Assembly (NCBI GenBank): GCA_003224135.1
Contig: QHYO01000308.1
Location: forward strand, 1-18,486
Origin: Acidobacteriota bacterium
Lineage (GTDB): Bacteria; Acidobacteriota; Terriglobia; Acidiferrales; UBA7541
Reading direction: 5' to 3'
Length of the DNA: 18,486 nt
A program made the position numbers and the translations under genes. This document shows positions 1 through 7,296 of this stretch, piece by piece; the first letter of the stretch is position 1, and each line of letters starts with the position of its first letter. Under the pieces are notes generated by a model that made no database searches, was not told the origin of the DNA, and saw only the letters and a list, made by a program, of their open reading frames with translations.

Positions 1-856
1 CAGTGGAGTCATAGCGAAGTGGCGGCATAAAGATCTGGTAGGTTGGCTCAACGGCCGGGCCCTTGCCGAGATCTGGCGCCGGAGGATTCACGGCAGCTTT
101 CGGCGCTGGTTGTCGAGGCGCGGCGTTCTTCTTCAGATCTTCACTACTGGCAAGCAGACTTATCTCCGGTCCGATTGGGTTGGGCGAACCCGCGGCTGAT
201 TCAAACGATTCGCACGCGCAAAGGCCGGAATTGCTCCGCATTCCTTGCAGTTGGCCATTCGCAAGGAGCACGTCGCCGCCTTGTGGCACCATCACGCTTT
301 GGCCGCCGAATTGTTCCTCGAGACGCAGTGCCCCGCGGTTAGCGCGAACACACATCAGGCCAGGAGTATCGAAACCAGCGAGGATATCTTGAGGTCCATC
401 GCCGATCGCGACGGTCTTCGCAAGAATCTGCGCGGTAAAAACGTTCAGCGTGAGATTGCCTTCGACATGTGCGTGGATGGTGCCACTGTCGAGAGCGATG
501 GTCAGCGCGTTACCTGCTTTCAACATGGAAATGTGCGCGGGGCCGCAGACCGCGATAGTTCCACCTTCGGCGAGGTTGATGCGCGCGCGGCCCAGCTTCA
601 CGCGGATATCGACGCCACTGCGCAGCAGCGTCTTCACCTCGTTGCCGACTACCTGCACGCTCATCGGACCCTTGAGGGCGATGGCCTGGCCTTCAATCGT
701 GCCGATGATCTCGCCTTGCGGCTCTTGGGGAAGTGGGTCGCCTACTGCTGCACGAGTGCCGAAGAGAAAAATGCCGAGCGCTGCTAGCGCGACACCCCGC
801 GCAAACAGGAGCGTTGCTCCTTCAGGGCGCTGAGATTGCTCTTGCTGTGAGTGCAT
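1..856 (-). CDS. FecR-like exported hypothetical protein (3' part beyond window)
   Basis: An open minus-strand frame runs from an ATG at 856 down to position 1 without a stop, giving 285 codons, so the C-terminus lies outside the window. The N-terminus has a short polar stretch followed by a hydrophobic segment at about residues 17-38 (ATLLFARGVALAALGIFLFG), which could be a signal peptide or membrane anchor. Residues about 50-190 are rich in beta-strand patterns with motifs such as GTIHAHVEGN, resembling the FecR-type fold found in many acidobacterial envelope proteins. The tail from about residue 215 is rich in Pro, Ala and Lys and probably a linker. It is divergent from the acyltransferase gene. 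The reading frame is well supported; the FecR assignment is inference and no function is claimed. Confidence 0.7.
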   Translation of the reverse strand, partial: MHSQQEQSQRPEGATLLFARGVALAALGIFLFGTRAAVGDPLPQEPQGEIIGTIEGQAIALKGPMSVQVVGNEVKTLLRSGVDIRVKLGRARINLAEGGTIAVCGPAHISMLKAGNALTIALDSGTIHAHVEGNLTLNVFTAQILAKTVAIGDGPQDILAGFDTPGLMCVRANRGALRLEEQFGGQSVMVPQGGDVLLANGQLQGMRSNSGLCACESFESAAGSPNPIGPEISLLASSEDLKKNAAPRQPAPKAAVNPPAPDLGKGPAVEPTYQIFMPPLRYDST

Positions 857-930
857 ATTGAAGGCAAAGAGCCGCCGGGCCGCTCTCTTCTCTATACTAT
901 ACGTCCAGCGGATTTTCGCCGCACAGGGAA

Positions 931-1007
931 AAGGGTTTCAGGGTTTGTGCTTACAAACCCTGATATGAGAAGGGTTTCAGGGTTTGTGCTTACAAACCCT
1001 GATATGA
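931..1007. repeat. Tandem pair of 38-bp hairpin repeats at a start codon
   Basis: Positions 931-968 and 970-1007 are identical over 38 bp (period 39). Each copy contains an 11-bp perfect stem (tcagggtttgt / acaaaccctga) around a GCTT loop: 938-948 with 953-963, and 977-987 with 992-1002. Each copy ends in an ATG (965 and 1004). The period is a multiple of three, so the reading frame continues through both copies. The second copy's ATG is the likely start of the acyltransferase, so the hairpin lies directly against the initiation codon. There is no T-run, so it is a poor terminator. It could be a mobile palindromic repeat or a translational control element. Confidence 0.9.
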
Positions 1008-1825
1008 CGATGAAGACCGCGCACGAACAGACAAACCGATCGGGCAGCGCAGAGGCTGCTGCAGCGGAGCCCGAAGCGCAGTCGCAAAAGCTGGGCGTGC
1101 ATTACGATACGCAGCTTCCGAAACTTCCCTGGTCGCGCCGCATTCAGATTCCCATCATCGCTGCGCTGGTCTACTCCGTGATTCGGATTCTAGGGCCGAC
1201 ACTCCGTTTTGAGGTGCTTGGCTGGCAAAGCGCGGAAAAGGTATACGCCTCGGGACGAAGATGCATCTGGGCGTTTTGGCACCGGGTGATCATTCCCGTG
1301 GTTTGGTGGCGGCGCAATTGCGGCGTGGTGGTGATGAACACGACGGCGTTCGACGGACAATGGACTCGGAAAGTAATCGAATGGATGGGCTATCGAACCG
1401 CGCAGGGAAGTTCGTCGCGTGGCGGATTGCGCGGCCTGGCGGTGATGGCACGGCGAATCGGGGAGGGGCACGATTGCGCGTTTACGATTGACGGTCCGCG
1501 CGGACCACGTTATGTGGCCAAGCCCGGACCGGTCATGCTGGCTCGACGTACTGGAGCGCCCGTCGTCGTGTTCCACATCGGCGTCGAACACGGAAAAACA
1601 TTTGAGAAAACCTGGGACCATTTCCTGCTGCCGCGGCTTTTCACAAAAACAATCATGATTTTCGCGCCGCCCATCGAAGTTCCGCCGGACGCCGATGCCG
1701 CTTTACTCGAAGCCAAGCACGCCGAAATGCAGAAGGAACTGGAACGCGTCCGCGACGTTGCAGAGGACTGGTTCTCACTCAGCGAAGCGGAGCGCGAAAG
1801 GTTCCGCGGGGAGCTTGGGAAATAG
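1004..1825 (+). CDS. DUF374-type lysophospholipid acyltransferase family protein
   Basis: This 273-aa protein matches the DUF374 family, related to lysophospholipid/lipid A acyltransferases that transfer acyl chains onto membrane lipid precursors. Visible motifs are FWH at residues 91-93 (variant of the catalytic His motif), GSSSRGG at 135-141 and DGPRGPR at 163-169, spaced as in the family. A hydrophobic stretch at about 49-64 (IPIIAALVYSVIRILG) suggests a membrane association segment. The start is uncertain: ATG at 1004 and 1010 follow the repeat, another in-frame ATG lies at 965, and no Shine-Dalgarno sequence is visible. Starting further upstream would add a peptide encoded by the hairpin repeat, with SGFVLTNPDM occurring twice, so 1004 is preferred. 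The exact substrate cannot be read from sequence. Confidence 0.85.
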   Translation: MTMKTAHEQTNRSGSAEAAAAEPEAQSQKLGVHYDTQLPKLPWSRRIQIPIIAALVYSVIRILGPTLRFEVLGWQSAEKVYASGRRCIWAFWHRVIIPVVWWRRNCGVVVMNTTAFDGQWTRKVIEWMGYRTAQGSSSRGGLRGLAVMARRIGEGHDCAFTIDGPRGPRYVAKPGPVMLARRTGAPVVVFHIGVEHGKTFEKTWDHFLLPRLFTKTIMIFAPPIEVPPDADAALLEAKHAEMQKELERVRDVAEDWFSLSEAERERFRGELGK

Positions 1826-1828
1826 CAG

Positions 1829-1850
1829 GCACGGTAGCATCGCCCCGTGC
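1829..1850. terminator. Weak hairpin between convergent genes
   Basis: A 6-bp stem GCACGG / CCGTGC with a 10-nt loop lies between the convergent acyltransferase and HtrA genes. It has no T-run on either side, so termination activity is doubtful. Confidence 0.25.
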
Positions 1851-1875
1851 AGTTCCGTTGATTTCAGATGGATGT

Positions 1876-3009
1876 CTAGTTGTTGCCAGGTCGTTCGCCG
1901 AGCTTCACCGGAACATCCATTTTTTTGCCGCCGCGGAACAGGCTGACACTGACGGTATCTCCCGGCCGCTTTCTGTTGAGCACCAGATTCACATCCAGGG
2001 GACTTGAAACCTTCTGACCATCGATTGCGGTGATCACATCGCCGCCAATGTAAAAACGCCGCATGCCGGCCTGCGCGACGCGGTCTCCTCCCTTAGTCCC
2101 GGCCTCGGCCGCCGGTCCGCCGCGCGTCGTGGTTTGCACCAGCAAACCCTCTTGTGCGGGAAGGCCCAGCGCTTCCGCAAAAGATTCATTGATGGGGATC
2201 GTTTCCACGCCAATAAACGCCTGGTGCACGCGGCCATCGGTGATCAGGTCATGCGCAATCCTCTTGGCGGTGTTGATGGGAATCGCGAAGCCGATGCCGG
2301 CCGTTGTGCCGGTCGGCGTGTAGATCGCCGAATTGATGCCAATAACTTCGCCATGCGTGTTGATCAGGGGGCCGCCGGAATTGCCGCGATTGATTGCTGC
2401 ATCCGTCTGTATCGCTTCATCGATCAGCGTGTTTTGCCCGGTTTGAACGGTACGGCCAAGCGCGCTGACGACCCCGGTGGTCAGCGTGCTTTGAAATCCA
2501 AATGGATTTCCGATCGCAAGGACTTTCTGCCCGACCTGGAGCGCGGCGGAATCCCCGAGCGGCAATACCGCCAGCGGCTTTTTGCCCGGTTCGATCTTCA
2601 CCAGCGCCACGTCGTTGCGTTGATCGGCACCAATAAACTTTGCCGAATGCCGCGATTGGTCGCCTAGCACCACCTCAATGCTCTGTGCGCCCTGCACGAC
2701 GTGAAAATTCGTCAGGATGTAGCCTTTCGGGTCAATGACGAAGCCGGAGCCTGCGCCCTCGACCGGCACGGGGTCCATCCAGAAATCGTATTCAGTGGCC
2801 TTTGTCAAAATATTGGCGCCACTAAGGGCAGCATCGCGTTCCGCAAAGCTGGCGTTTTTCACCGCCGCCGAATCCACGGGGTTCGGAATCGCCTCGACAT
2901 TGATTGGCTGCCGTGCACCCCACCGCGCACCGGCCCAATAGGCACCTAGAATCAATATCGCGATCACCGCGAGCGGCCGTAGAAATGAAGTTTGAGTTCG
3001 GGGAGACAT
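1876..3009 (-). CDS. HtrA/DegP-like membrane-anchored serine protease with PDZ domain
   Basis: This 377-aa protein is an S1C-family trypsin-like protease of the envelope, the family that degrades or senses misfolded proteins. Residues about 11-26 form an N-terminal hydrophobic anchor. The catalytic triad is visible: His103 in TNFHVV, Asp133 in RNDVALVKI and Ser211 in GNSGGP. A single PDZ domain follows at about 265-370 (IGGDVITAIDG, VNLVLNRKRPGD). The start ATG at 3009 has a Shine-Dalgarno-like GGAAGG just upstream. The gene lies downstream of coaE on the same strand with a 58-bp gap and may share its transcript. One PDZ plus an anchor is the DegS-like or common HtrA layout rather than two-PDZ DegP. 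Confidence 0.93.
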   Translation of the reverse strand: MSPRTQTSFLRPLAVIAILILGAYWAGARWGARQPINVEAIPNPVDSAAVKNASFAERDAALSGANILTKATEYDFWMDPVPVEGAGSGFVIDPKGYILTNFHVVQGAQSIEVVLGDQSRHSAKFIGADQRNDVALVKIEPGKKPLAVLPLGDSAALQVGQKVLAIGNPFGFQSTLTTGVVSALGRTVQTGQNTLIDEAIQTDAAINRGNSGGPLINTHGEVIGINSAIYTPTGTTAGIGFAIPINTAKRIAHDLITDGRVHQAFIGVETIPINESFAEALGLPAQEGLLVQTTTRGGPAAEAGTKGGDRVAQAGMRRFYIGGDVITAIDGQKVSSPLDVNLVLNRKRPGDTVSVSLFRGGKKMDVPVKLGERPGNN

Positions 3010-3067
3010 AGGACCTTCCAGTCTGTGGTACTAGCTGATGATAATAGCGCAAATCGCGCAGCCAGGA

Positions 3068-3676
3068 TTATCGACCCGGCGAACTCTGCGGAAGCTTTGT
3101 AGCAAATGCCTCGACCTGACGCCGCGTTTCTTCAAGCGAACCGGAACAATCGATTTTCTCCGTAGCCAGAGCCAGTTTGTCCGCCACAGGCATCTGCGCG
3201 GCGATACGTCTTCGCGCCTCGGCCTCGCTTACTCCACGCTCGATTAGACGTGTAATCTGCTCGGCCGGCAGGCACCAGACGACCAGCACGCCATCCAGCC
3301 TCTTGTGCAGCCCGGCTTCGAAGATCAGTGCCGCTTCGATAAAAGCCGCAGCGTGCTTGCCGCTGCTTTCCAGTTCCATGAACTGTCGAACCATTTCCTG
3401 TTCGACGCGCGGGTGGATGATGGCATTCAGTTGGTTCAGCTTTTCGCGATCGTCAAAAACAATTGCTGCAAGACGGCTGCGATCGATGCGCCGATCGGGA
3501 TCGAGAATCGCGTCCCCAAAAATGGAACGCACTTCGTTGTAGGCAGGCTGGCGGGGCTCGATCACCTGATGAGCCATGCGGTCGGCTTCCAGTACCGGAA
3601 ATCCCAGCTCGCGCAGAATTGCAGCTACAGTGGATTTTCCGCTCGCGATTCCTCCGGTCAGACCATAGCGAAGCAT
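3068..3676 (-). CDS. coaE: Dephospho-CoA kinase
   Basis: This 202-aa protein carries out the last step of coenzyme A synthesis, ATP-dependent phosphorylation of dephospho-CoA. The N-terminal P-loop GGIASGKST (residues 8-16) follows the family pattern L-T-G-G-I-A-S-G-K-S. The LEADRMAHQV and IIHPRVEQEM motifs also fit CoaE, and the length is normal (about 200 aa). The ATG at 3676 places the P-loop where the family has it. A TTG at 3697 would add seven residues and overlap folD. The gene starts 7 bp after the folD stop, so the two are probably cotranscribed. Confidence 0.93.
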   Translation of the reverse strand: MLRYGLTGGIASGKSTVAAILRELGFPVLEADRMAHQVIEPRQPAYNEVRSIFGDAILDPDRRIDRSRLAAIVFDDREKLNQLNAIIHPRVEQEMVRQFMELESSGKHAAAFIEAALIFEAGLHKRLDGVLVVWCLPAEQITRLIERGVSEAEARRRIAAQMPVADKLALATEKIDCSGSLEETRRQVEAFATKLPQSSPGR

Positions 3677-3683
3677 CGCGAAT

Positions 3684-4631
3684 TCAGCGAGCCACAAAGG
3701 CCGGCTGGGATCTGCCGTACAAGCGCCGAAGTCTCGCAGCCTTCACCGTGTTGCTCATCAGCATCGTGATGGTCATGGGACCAACTCCGCCGGGCACGGG
3801 CGTGAGCGCGCCCGCCGTGTTCACGGCGTCGGGATGGACATCGCCAATCAGCACGCTGCCCTTGGCGCGAAATTTTTCCAGGCGCTGCGGAAAGTTCGCC
3901 AGCAGACGATTCGCTTCGGTTGCATCGGTCACTTTGTTTGTGCCGACGTCAATCACGGAGGCGCCGGCCTTGATCCAGTCCGCCTGCACGAAGCCTGCCC
4001 GTCCGATGGCGGCAACCAGAATGTCGGCTCGGCGAGTAATCTCGGGCAAATCGCGAGATTTCGAGTGGCAAATCGTCACCGTAGCGTTCGCGTGAAGCAG
4101 CAGCAGCGCCATGGGCTTGCCGACAATGTCGCTTCGGCCAAGCACGACGGCATTCGCACCTTCCATATTAATGTTGTTGCGGCGCAGAATTTCCATGCAG
4201 CCAGCAGGCGTGCACGCCACGAGTCCCGGGCGATTGCTGACCAGCATGCCCATGCTGACAGGATGAAAACCGTCTACATCCTTTGCGGGGAAAACGGCTT
4301 CGAGAACGCGTTTTGAATCGACTTGCGAAGGCAACGGAAGTTGCACCAGAATGCCATCCACGTTGTCGTCGTTGTTGAGATCTGCGACAAGTTGCAGCAT
4401 GTATTCGGTTGTGACGTTTGCAGGTGGAGAGTGCAGCCAACTCGCAAGGCCGAGCTGTTCGCACGCTGCGATCTTGCTTTTCACGTAAAGCTGCGATGCC
4501 GGATTTTCCCCAACGAGCACGGCGGCAAGCCCGGGGCGGATGCCTTGCGCCGTCATTTGCGTGACTTCGCCCTTGAGCTCCGCGAACATCTCATCGCGAA
4601 TTTTGATTCCATCCAGAATGCGAGCGGTCAT
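3684..4631 (-). CDS. folD: Bifunctional methylenetetrahydrofolate dehydrogenase / cyclohydrolase
   Basis: This 315-aa protein interconverts 5,10-methylene-, methenyl- and 10-formyl-tetrahydrofolate in one-carbon metabolism. Family signatures are clear: VGENPASQLYVKSK at 40-53, with Tyr49 and Lys53 in the catalytic positions; VQLPLP at 96-101; KDVDGFHP at 117-124; GRSDIVGKP at 165-173; and PVPGGVGPMT at 278-287. ATG 4631 gives the usual start MTARILDG. A longer frame reaches 4736, but its extra 35 residues are unlike the family. Compared with typical bacterial FolD (about 285-300 aa) there is an extra stretch at about 232-258 in the C-terminal part and a short basic tail. Confidence 0.95.
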   Translation of the reverse strand: MTARILDGIKIRDEMFAELKGEVTQMTAQGIRPGLAAVLVGENPASQLYVKSKIAACEQLGLASWLHSPPANVTTEYMLQLVADLNNDDNVDGILVQLPLPSQVDSKRVLEAVFPAKDVDGFHPVSMGMLVSNRPGLVACTPAGCMEILRRNNINMEGANAVVLGRSDIVGKPMALLLLHANATVTICHSKSRDLPEITRRADILVAAIGRAGFVQADWIKAGASVIDVGTNKVTDATEANRLLANFPQRLEKFRAKGSVLIGDVHPDAVNTAGALTPVPGGVGPMTITMLMSNTVKAARLRRLYGRSQPAFVAR

Positions 4632-4757
4632 AAGAAAAAGGATAGCATAGGGACAGAAGTGGCTCCCTGAGGCGCAGGTGAGCCAGCCAGTGGCGATGAG
4701 CCTGCAGTGGCATGAAACCTCCAGTGTGTTTCGCAATCTAATGTGCGGGTGAAGACG

Positions 4758-5375
4758 ATGGTGCTCTTTCTACAAGACGGCGACAGAAGGGAATTGGAGA
4801 AGAAAGCGAAAGAAGAAGGCCGGTTGCCGCCCGGACAATCGCTGACGCTGAAATGGCCGGTCTTGCACTACGGAAGCGTCCCGACCTTCGACGAAGCGAA
4901 ATGGGACTTCAACATTTCCGGTCAAGTCGCAGCGCCCGTAAAGCTTTCCTGGAAAGAATTCCGTGCGTTGCCGCAAACTGAAGTAACCTCCGATTTTCAC
5001 TGCGTGACCCGCTGGAGCCGCCTGAACAACGCGTGGAAGGGCGTGCTCTTCACCGAAGTATTGAAACTCGTCACGCCAAAGCCTGAAGCCAAGCATGTGT
5101 TGGTGCTCGCCGAGGAAGGCTACAACGCAAACATCCCGCTCGAAGATTTGCAGCGCTCGAATGTGCTGTTTGCCTTCGAACACGATGGCGTGCCGCTTAC
5201 CGGGGAACACGGAGGCCCTTTACGCTTGATCGTCCCTCATCTTTACGCATGGAAAAGCGTGAAGTGGGTGCGCGGCTTCGTGTTGCTCGATGAAGAGCGC
5301 CTCGGTTTCTGGGAACGCAACGGCTACCACGCCTACGGCGACCCGTGGAAAGAGCAGCGCTATTCTGAACAGTGA
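4758..5375 (+). CDS. Sulfite-oxidase-like molybdopterin oxidoreductase
   Basis: This protein of about 205 aa has the oxidoreductase molybdopterin-binding fold (sulfite oxidase/YedY superfamily). The conserved molybdenum-ligand cysteine lies in SDFHCVTRWSR. It is followed by WKGVLF, VLVLAEEGYNANIPLEDL, and the family-typical GGPLRLIVPHLYAWKSVKWV and GFWERNGYH. There is no signal peptide, so it is probably cytoplasmic, unlike MsrP/YedY. Starts are GTG 4743 or ATG 4758; neither has a strong Shine-Dalgarno sequence, and the ATG preceded by GAAG is preferred. The natural substrate is unknown. It is divergent from folD, with no obvious partner such as a heme subunit nearby. Confidence 0.88.
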   Translation: MVLFLQDGDRRELEKKAKEEGRLPPGQSLTLKWPVLHYGSVPTFDEAKWDFNISGQVAAPVKLSWKEFRALPQTEVTSDFHCVTRWSRLNNAWKGVLFTEVLKLVTPKPEAKHVLVLAEEGYNANIPLEDLQRSNVLFAFEHDGVPLTGEHGGPLRLIVPHLYAWKSVKWVRGFVLLDEERLGFWERNGYHAYGDPWKEQRYSEQ

Positions 5376-5703
5376 CTTGGGAATATTCCACTGAGAGCAC
5401 AAACGTGAGGTTTCGATAACTGATGACGGGAGATCGTTGCAACGCGTAGTTCGGCCCACTCATTCGAAAACAAACTTGCCTCCCTGGAATCGCGTTATGC
5501 CTGATTGCAGCAGCATGCTTTCGAATTGCTGATTCTTCTTTTTGCTGCCAAAACCTACAAGCACGCTTTGAAGAGCCGAAATCTTGGACAGATGGGCATA
5601 TTGTTCGGGCCTCATGTTTCCCGCGGAAACGTGGGGCTCTCGGCTGTTCGCAATGCTTATCCGATGAATACTCTGAAACCATGGGCGATTGGAATCCAAG
5701 GCG
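5376..5703. other. 328-bp gap with no confident gene
   Basis: No recognisable gene or RNA is seen here. A minus-strand open frame, 5460-5699 (79 codons from TTG, or about 50 from an internal ATG), contains a plausible-looking peptide (GFGSKKKNQQFESMLLQ). It lacks a clear ribosome binding site and recognised homology, and its third-position GC is not distinctive. It could be a small gene, a gene remnant or chance. Confidence 0.4.
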
Positions 5704-6174
5704 TCAGCCCGCCGATCTGGCCTTCACTCTGGTTGCTCGCCGGTCCTTCGGCACTTTGCCAATCCGAAGATCGCCGGCAAGGATAAGCTCGCACGCGCGC
5801 AGCACCGCTTCCTCGAAATCCGGCGCCTCCGCTGGAAGCACCTGCCAGCCTGTGACTTTCTTTCCAAATAGTCGAATCGACCGCATGCTTGGGAATTCGC
5901 GCCGCAGACTTTCGTGATGTTCTACAGTCGTCGCGAGCCACACGCCGTTGTCCGCCGTTTTGCTACGCCTGTCGCGCAGTATCAATACAATCTTGTCCTC
6001 AACGTACACTGCAAGACAACCGAACATGGGGTTGGTTCTGGGCGACAGCGGCGCAATCGCGTCCAGCACAAACTCATATGGCACAGCCTTGCGCGGCTTG
6101 AGGCGCGGAAACGCCTCGTCCTGCGGCGTCACCGGCTTATTGCGACGAATCTTCGACTTGGGTCTTATCACCAT
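5704..6174 (-). CDS. Conserved hypothetical protein, possibly TfoX/MmcQ-like fold
   Basis: This protein of 156 aa (166 aa from GTG 6204) is unlike a random frame. It has a basic N-terminus (RPKSKIRRNKP) and a compact domain with MFGCLAVYVEDKIVLILRD, NGVWLATTVEHHESLRREFP and PDFEEAVLRACELILAGD. The PMFG...AVY pattern recalls the N-terminal TfoX/Sxy or MmcQ/YjbR folds, but this is an inference at low confidence. The alternative GTG at 6204 overlaps the stop of the upstream hydrolase by four bases (GTGA), which would give translational coupling. ATG 6174 is chosen because its product begins directly at the basic segment. Confidence 0.7.
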   Translation of the reverse strand: MVIRPKSKIRRNKPVTPQDEAFPRLKPRKAVPYEFVLDAIAPLSPRTNPMFGCLAVYVEDKIVLILRDRRSKTADNGVWLATTVEHHESLRREFPSMRSIRLFGKKVTGWQVLPAEAPDFEEAVLRACELILAGDLRIGKVPKDRRATRVKARSAG

Positions 6175-6200
6175 ATGAAATCTCGTTTTATGGGTGTGAA

Positions 6201-7055
6201 TCACTTCGACAGGCTTTGCAGGAATTCTTCAAGCACGCGGTTGAATTTCTCCGGGTCATCGACAAATAGCGCGTGACCGTCGCCGTCGAATCGCTCCAGT
6301 CGAACCTTGTCACCGAGCTTCGCTTTTACAAAATCAGCGCTTTGCTGCGTGTCTGGCTGATAGGCGAAGAGCACTGGCCGATTCATCTTGGCAAAGCCGG
6401 TCGGGAAATCTTTAACGGCAAATCCATTGTAAATAAGTACCACAGCAGTATCCGGCGGCACCTGCATGGACGCGTCGATTACACGTTTGTAGTAGTCCTC
6501 CGTCTGCGCCTTTTTGTACATGCTTCGCACAAAAGCATCGGCTTGTTTCTGTCGATCTTGCTGGAGCAGGTTCATCCATCCCGAGATGAAAAAGAACATC
6601 TCAGCGCTGGGTTTGTCCGACAGGAACCCGTCCACCAATACGAAACCGCCTACGTTATCTGCACCGAATTGTTCGGCATATTTCACCAGCTCTCCACACC
6701 CCATCGACCATCCGACCATTACCGGCTGCTTCAGTCCAAGGTGATCCACCAGCTCCTTGTAATCGCGGGCCCGTGTCTCCGGCAGATGGCCGTAAGGCGG
6801 TTTGTCGCTCTCTCCCTGCGAACGAGGATCGACCGCAATCACGTGGTACTTTTTCGAGAACTCGTCGATTTGCTTCTGCCAGATCCACGCCGGCATCGTC
6901 CAGCCCGGAATGAAAACGATTGGCCGCCCACTGCCTGCTTCGACGTAGTGGATCCTGATTGCATCCGAAGTTTTAAAAAATCCGCTCTTGGTGGTCTGCG
7001 CTTTCACATTCGGCACCAGCAAAATGCATAGCATCACGATAAGGATCGTTTTCAT
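6201..7055 (-). CDS. Exported alpha/beta hydrolase
   Basis: This 284-aa protein has a signal peptide (residues 1 to about 19, cleavage near VKA-Q). It then shows a classic alpha/beta hydrolase fold: FIPGWTMP (oxyanion region, about 48-55), VDPRSQGESDKP, the nucleophile elbow GWSMGCG with Ser117, a probable acid at Asp235, and the catalytic His261 in GDGHALF. The start ATG 7055 is supported by an upstream GGAGGGG about 6 bp away. The protein resembles chloroperoxidase/haloalkane-dehalogenase-like hydrolases, but substrate cannot be assigned. It shares a strand with, and slightly overlaps, the downstream hypothetical gene; the TPR protein is divergent from it. Confidence 0.88.
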   Translation of the reverse strand: MKTILIVMLCILLVPNVKAQTTKSGFFKTSDAIRIHYVEAGSGRPIVFIPGWTMPAWIWQKQIDEFSKKYHVIAVDPRSQGESDKPPYGHLPETRARDYKELVDHLGLKQPVMVGWSMGCGELVKYAEQFGADNVGGFVLVDGFLSDKPSAEMFFFISGWMNLLQQDRQKQADAFVRSMYKKAQTEDYYKRVIDASMQVPPDTAVVLIYNGFAVKDFPTGFAKMNRPVLFAYQPDTQQSADFVKAKLGDKVRLERFDGDGHALFVDDPEKFNRVLEEFLQSLSK

Positions 7056-7296
7056 GTTCGCCCCTCCGCAAGTTCGTCAAATTGTACAGCTTCTGGCCTG
7101 CATCGCCGGCGTATAGGACATTCCAAACAAATTTTCACCAGCACGCTATGTCTTCCCCGTGTGGTCGTGTGGCACGAACTGGATCTTTTCCCGACATCGT
7201 ACCGCTACTATCCATCAAACTCCGTCCCGGCTTCCCCTATCGGCGGTACAATCTCCGTTCGGCATACCGAAGCACGACCATCACGGAGGCGCTACC

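Noticed and set aside
245..787. Plus-strand frame of 180 codons
   Set aside because: It lies opposite the continuous minus-strand FecR-like frame, which has a signal segment and protein-like composition; the plus frame does not.
931..1007. Possible CRISPR array or phage attachment repeat
   Set aside because: Only two copies separated by a single base, no spacers, and no integrase or cas gene beside them.
4632..4736. N-terminal extension of folD
   Set aside because: The extra residues are unlike FolD and the ATG at 4631 gives the normal family start.
5197..5682. Minus-strand frame of 161 codons
   Set aside because: It overlaps the molybdopterin enzyme gene and lacks protein-like motifs.
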